NCBI GenBank assembly: GCA_013001935.1
Contig: JABDKZ010000065.1
Span: 1-8,126, forward strand
Direction: 5' to 3'
DNA length: 8,126 bases
Source of the DNA: Maribacter sp.
Lineage (GTDB): Bacteria > Bacteroidota > Bacteroidia > Flavobacteriales > Flavobacteriaceae
The position numbers and the translations under genes were made by a program. Numbering within the stretch: position 1 is the stretch's first letter; every line of letters begins with the position of its first letter. Shown piece by piece: positions 5,996 through 8,126 of the stretch. The notes under the pieces are model-generated. The model did no database searches. It was not told the origin of the DNA and worked only from the letters and a program-made list of their open reading frames with translations.

Positions 5996-7804
5996 TTATA
6001 TTCTAGCTTGGTAGGTAAATAAATTGTGATACCTACCCTCTTTTGCAATAAGTTCATCATGTGTTCCTTGCTCAGCAATACGACCATTTTCAATGACCAA
6101 AATCTGATTGGCCTTTCGAATGGTACTCAATCTATGTGCAATGACGAAGGTTGTGCGCCCCTCTGTTAGTTTGGCCAAACTTTTTTGAATCAAAGCTTCA
6201 CTTTCCGTATCTAAATTCGATGTTGCCTCATCCAATATCAATATTTTAGGATTTGCCAAAACTGCCCTGGCGATTGCAATTCGTTGGCGTTGTCCACCTG
6301 AAAGTTTAATACCCCTTTCACCAATGAGGGTATCCAGACCTTCTTCAAAACGGTCTGTAAATTCATCTACATAGGCTGCTTTTACGGCCTGCTGTAATTC
6401 ACTTTCAGATGCATTGGGTCTGGGAAAGAGAATATTTTCCCTAATACTTCCTTCGAATAAAAAGTCGTCCTGTAAGACCACTCCCAGGTGCTGCCTAAAA
6501 CTATTGAGGTTTACATGGGACATATCTTTGCCATCAATGGTAATTTTACCTGATTGTGGGTTTAAAAAACTTGCTGCCAAGCCAGCTATGGTACTTTTAC
6601 CGGATCCTGAACTCCCTACAAGGGCAACTACTGATCCGGATTTAACATCAAAAGATATGTTATGAAGCACCTCTTTTTCTTCTTCGTAGGCAAAAGAAAC
6701 GTTTTCAAAAGCCATATCGCCCTTTACGTTCTCTAATAATAGTATACGCTCTTCTTCATCGGCTTCAGGCAGCATATTCATTAATTCTTCGGTCCGGTCC
6801 AAGCCAGCCAACGCTTCCGTTAATTGGCTGCCGATATTACTCATTTGAACGATGGGAGCTACCATTGTACCTAATAAAACTGTAAACATTAATAAATCAC
6901 CAATGGTCAATTCACCTTGCATTATTTTATATCCGCCATAACCCATTACCCCAGTAGTTGCTATTCCTATTAAGAAAGTTGATGAACTGGTCATAAAGGC
7001 AGTCGTGGTTAAACTTTTCTTTACATTTTGAAATAAATCTTCTACACCAGCTTCAAAAACCTTATGTTCTTGGGCTTCCGCATTAAAACCTTTGATTACC
7101 CGGATGCCGCCCAAAGTTTCGGTTAACCTTCCCTTTACCTCAGCATTTATTTTTCCACGATTCCGGAAAATAGGACGGATAATTTTAAACGCCTTTAAGG
7201 CGATTATACCGAATAGGGTCAAAGGAATAAAGGTAAACAAGGTCATGCTCACACTTATTCGTAGCAATAATATTAAAGAAACGATTGCGGTAATGGTACC
7301 CCCAACCAGTTGTACCAATCCTGTTCCTATTAAATTCCGAACCCCTTCAACATCAGACATGATTCGCGATACAAGAGCACCCGATTTGGCATTGTCAAAA
7401 AACCGAATGGGTAGTGAGAGCACTTTCTTTTGAACCTGGGCCCGTAATTCCGAAATCATAAATTGTGCTTGCACACTCAATATCTTGGTCAATAGAAACG
7501 AGGTAACTGACTGAACAAAAATGGCCGAAATTACAACCAACACCAATAATTTAAGCATTTGAATATCATTGTTGGCGATAACATCATCAATTAAATATTT
7601 AGAGGCCACCGGAGTTACGAAACTTGCCGCACGACTGATCACAATCAACAATAAACCAATAAAAACCAGATTTCTTCTTGGCCATATAATGGTCTTGAAC
7701 GCTGTGAGAATGCTAACTTTTTTATTTGACATTTTTGGGAATTCAATTTTTAAGAAGACGCAAGTTACTCTAAATTTATAATGATTTATCAACTGGGATT
7801 CCAA
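5996..7804 (-). CDS. ABC exporter half-transporter, MsbA/multidrug type (fused TMD-NBD)
   Basis: The longest frame has 602 residues. The first 24 (to FPK) are polar and match nothing expected, so the real start is probably Met25 (MSNKKV, ATG ending at 7732, preceded by an A-rich CCCAAAA), leaving a normal 578-residue protein. Six membrane spans lie at roughly 45-65, 85-107, 160-180, 183-205, 270-290 and 300-320. The nucleotide-binding domain has Walker A GSSGSGKST (397-405), Q-loop Q445, signature LSGGQ (501-505), Walker B ILILDE (521-526) and switch His557, all intact. It should form a homodimer in the inner membrane and use ATP to move a lipid, drug or lipid-linked glycan outward; the cargo cannot be read from sequence. 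The stop TAA touches the first ATG of the deacetylase-like gene. Housekeeping MsbA is one alternative, but the neighbours do not include lipid A genes. Confidence 0.92.
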   Translation of the reverse strand: MESQLINHYKFRVTCVFLKIEFPKMSNKKVSILTAFKTIIWPRRNLVFIGLLLIVISRAASFVTPVASKYLIDDVIANNDIQMLKLLVLVVISAIFVQSVTSFLLTKILSVQAQFMISELRAQVQKKVLSLPIRFFDNAKSGALVSRIMSDVEGVRNLIGTGLVQLVGGTITAIVSLILLLRISVSMTLFTFIPLTLFGIIALKAFKIIRPIFRNRGKINAEVKGRLTETLGGIRVIKGFNAEAQEHKVFEAGVEDLFQNVKKSLTTTAFMTSSSTFLIGIATTGVMGYGGYKIMQGELTIGDLLMFTVLLGTMVAPIVQMSNIGSQLTEALAGLDRTEELMNMLPEADEEERILLLENVKGDMAFENVSFAYEEEKEVLHNISFDVKSGSVVALVGSSGSGKSTIAGLAASFLNPQSGKITIDGKDMSHVNLNSFRQHLGVVLQDDFLFEGSIRENILFPRPNASESELQQAVKAAYVDEFTDRFEEGLDTLIGERGIKLSGGQRQRIAIARAVLANPKILILDEATSNLDTESEALIQKSLAKLTEGRTTFVIAHRLSTIRKANQILVIENGRIAEQGTHDELIAKEGRYHNLFTYQARI

Positions 7805-7901
7805 CGCTATGAATTTTGATCATAAATTAGTATTTCATTTTAAAGTCAGTTAATTTCACAGCTATGGTCTATAGTTTTTTAATAATACAAGCTTAAAATC
7901 A
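7733..7901. promoter_or_regulatory. Divergent intergenic region between exporter operon and acylase gene
   Basis: If the exporter starts at 7732, this AT-rich 169-nt stretch is the only place for promoters of both the minus-strand operon and the plus-strand acylase. On the minus strand no exact TAnnTTTG is present. TAAATTTA near 7770 and TAGCGTTG (7809 to 7802) each miss by one base, and neither has a well-spaced TTG. A loose AAATTA/TAATTT inverted repeat (7824-7829 and 7851-7856) is seen but is too AT-only to be called an operator. Confidence 0.5.
7850..7879 (+). promoter_or_regulatory. Weak candidate promoter for the penicillin-acylase-family gene
   Basis: TAGTTTTT at 7872-7879 matches TAnnTTTG in all but the last base. 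TTA at 7850-7852 precedes it with a 19-nt spacer, the same geometry as the better match before mrp. The ATG lies 22 nt downstream. The single mismatch and the AT-rich background make this only a candidate. Confidence 0.35.
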
Positions 7902-8126
7902 ATGCATATGCGATTTATTTATGTTGTCCTGTTATTGGGAATAGTATCTTGTTCAACCAATGAACAATTAACAGAAACGGAACAATGGCAAGTCCAGGCG
8001 GAGGGTATAATGATTATAAGGGATGATTTTGGAGTTCCCCATATTTATGGGAAAACAGATGCCGATGCAGTTTTCGGATTGCTTTATGCCCAATGTGAAG
8101 ATGATTTTAATCGTGTAGAACAAAAT
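7902..8126 (+). CDS. Penicillin acylase family (Ntn hydrolase) lipoprotein, N-terminal part
   Basis: This open frame of 75 codons runs off the window. It starts MHMRFIYVVLLLGIVSC, a short hydrophobic signal with a lipobox ending in Cys17, so an outer- or inner-membrane lipoprotein is expected. It then reads EGIMIIRDDFGVPHIYGKTDADAVFGLLYAQ followed by EDDF. RDDxGVPHI and the GLLYAQ-EDDF element are hallmarks of the alpha-chain start in the penicillin G acylase / acyl-homoserine-lactone acylase family (peptidase family S45). These are autoprocessed amidohydrolases that cleave acyl side chains from amides. The catalytic Ser at the start of the beta chain lies beyond the window, so activity and substrate cannot be judged. 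ATG at 7908 is an alternative start that would shorten the signal by two residues. The gene is divergent from the exporter operon. Confidence 0.9.
   Translation, partial: MHMRFIYVVLLLGIVSCSTNEQLTETEQWQVQAEGIMIIRDDFGVPHIYGKTDADAVFGLLYAQCEDDFNRVEQN

Noticed and set aside
7092..7433. Plus-strand frame of about 113 codons opposite the ABC exporter
   Set aside because: It is antisense to the conserved membrane domain and its translation looks like no protein family. The exporter frame explains the open reading.
7824..7856. Inverted repeat AAATTA / TAATTT in the divergent intergenic region as an operator
   Set aside because: The arms are six A/T bases spaced 21 nt apart, which is expected by chance in this AT-rich stretch.
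1..8126. Mobile element, CRISPR array, tRNA or toxin-antitoxin content
   Set aside because: No transposase, integrase, regularly spaced repeats, tRNA-like fold or small paired genes could be recognised. Gene packing is continuous and ordinary.

Overview
The window looks like chromosomal DNA from a marine-type member of the Bacteroidota, most likely Flavobacteriaceae. The base composition is AT-rich and start codons lack Shine-Dalgarno sequences. Two starts are preceded by exact TAnnTTTG boxes, the -7 element of Bacteroidota promoters. The protein variants (cysteine-poor Mrp, MGMT-like protein with PAHR, short lipoprotein signals ending in SC) also fit. I cannot name a genus from sequence alone. 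No RNA genes, insertion sequences, CRISPR arrays or attachment sites were seen, and no stretch over 300 bases lacks a gene.

Left part, plus strand (1-3316). The window opens in the last 50 codons of a sensor histidine kinase. Next is a tightly packed set: trmB (tRNA m7G46 methyltransferase, GTG start), a LysE-family membrane protein 1 nt downstream, and a non-catalytic MGMT-like (alkyltransferase-like) protein whose start overlaps the LysE stop as ATGA. After a 105-nt gap with a good promoter match come an Mrp/ApbC-type P-loop ATPase and a NifU C-terminal-domain protein, again overlapping by ATGA. This last pair is an iron-sulfur cluster assembly/carrier module.

Middle and right part, minus strand (7804-3344). 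Three genes read towards the left: an MsbA-type ABC exporter half-transporter, a divergent NodB-fold polysaccharide deacetylase-like lipoprotein whose first possible start directly abuts the exporter stop, and a secreted family 9 glycoside hydrolase with an N-terminal Ig-like domain. The order suggests one operon linking an exporter with two envelope or secreted carbohydrate-active proteins. No SusC/SusD genes lie between them. The operon converges on the nfu gene with only 27 nt between stop codons and no obvious terminator.

Far right, plus strand (7902-8126, runs off the end). The start of a penicillin-acylase-family (Ntn hydrolase) lipoprotein is divergent from the exporter operon across a short AT-rich promoter region.

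Most of the window is ordinary housekeeping. The points that merit attention are the GH9/NodB/ABC cluster, the loss of the usual catalytic motifs in the NodB protein, the absence of a CxxC in an Mrp that is translationally coupled to a CxxC-bearing Nfu, and the cysteine-less MGMT paralogue in the trmB operon. None of these is proven to be a new system.
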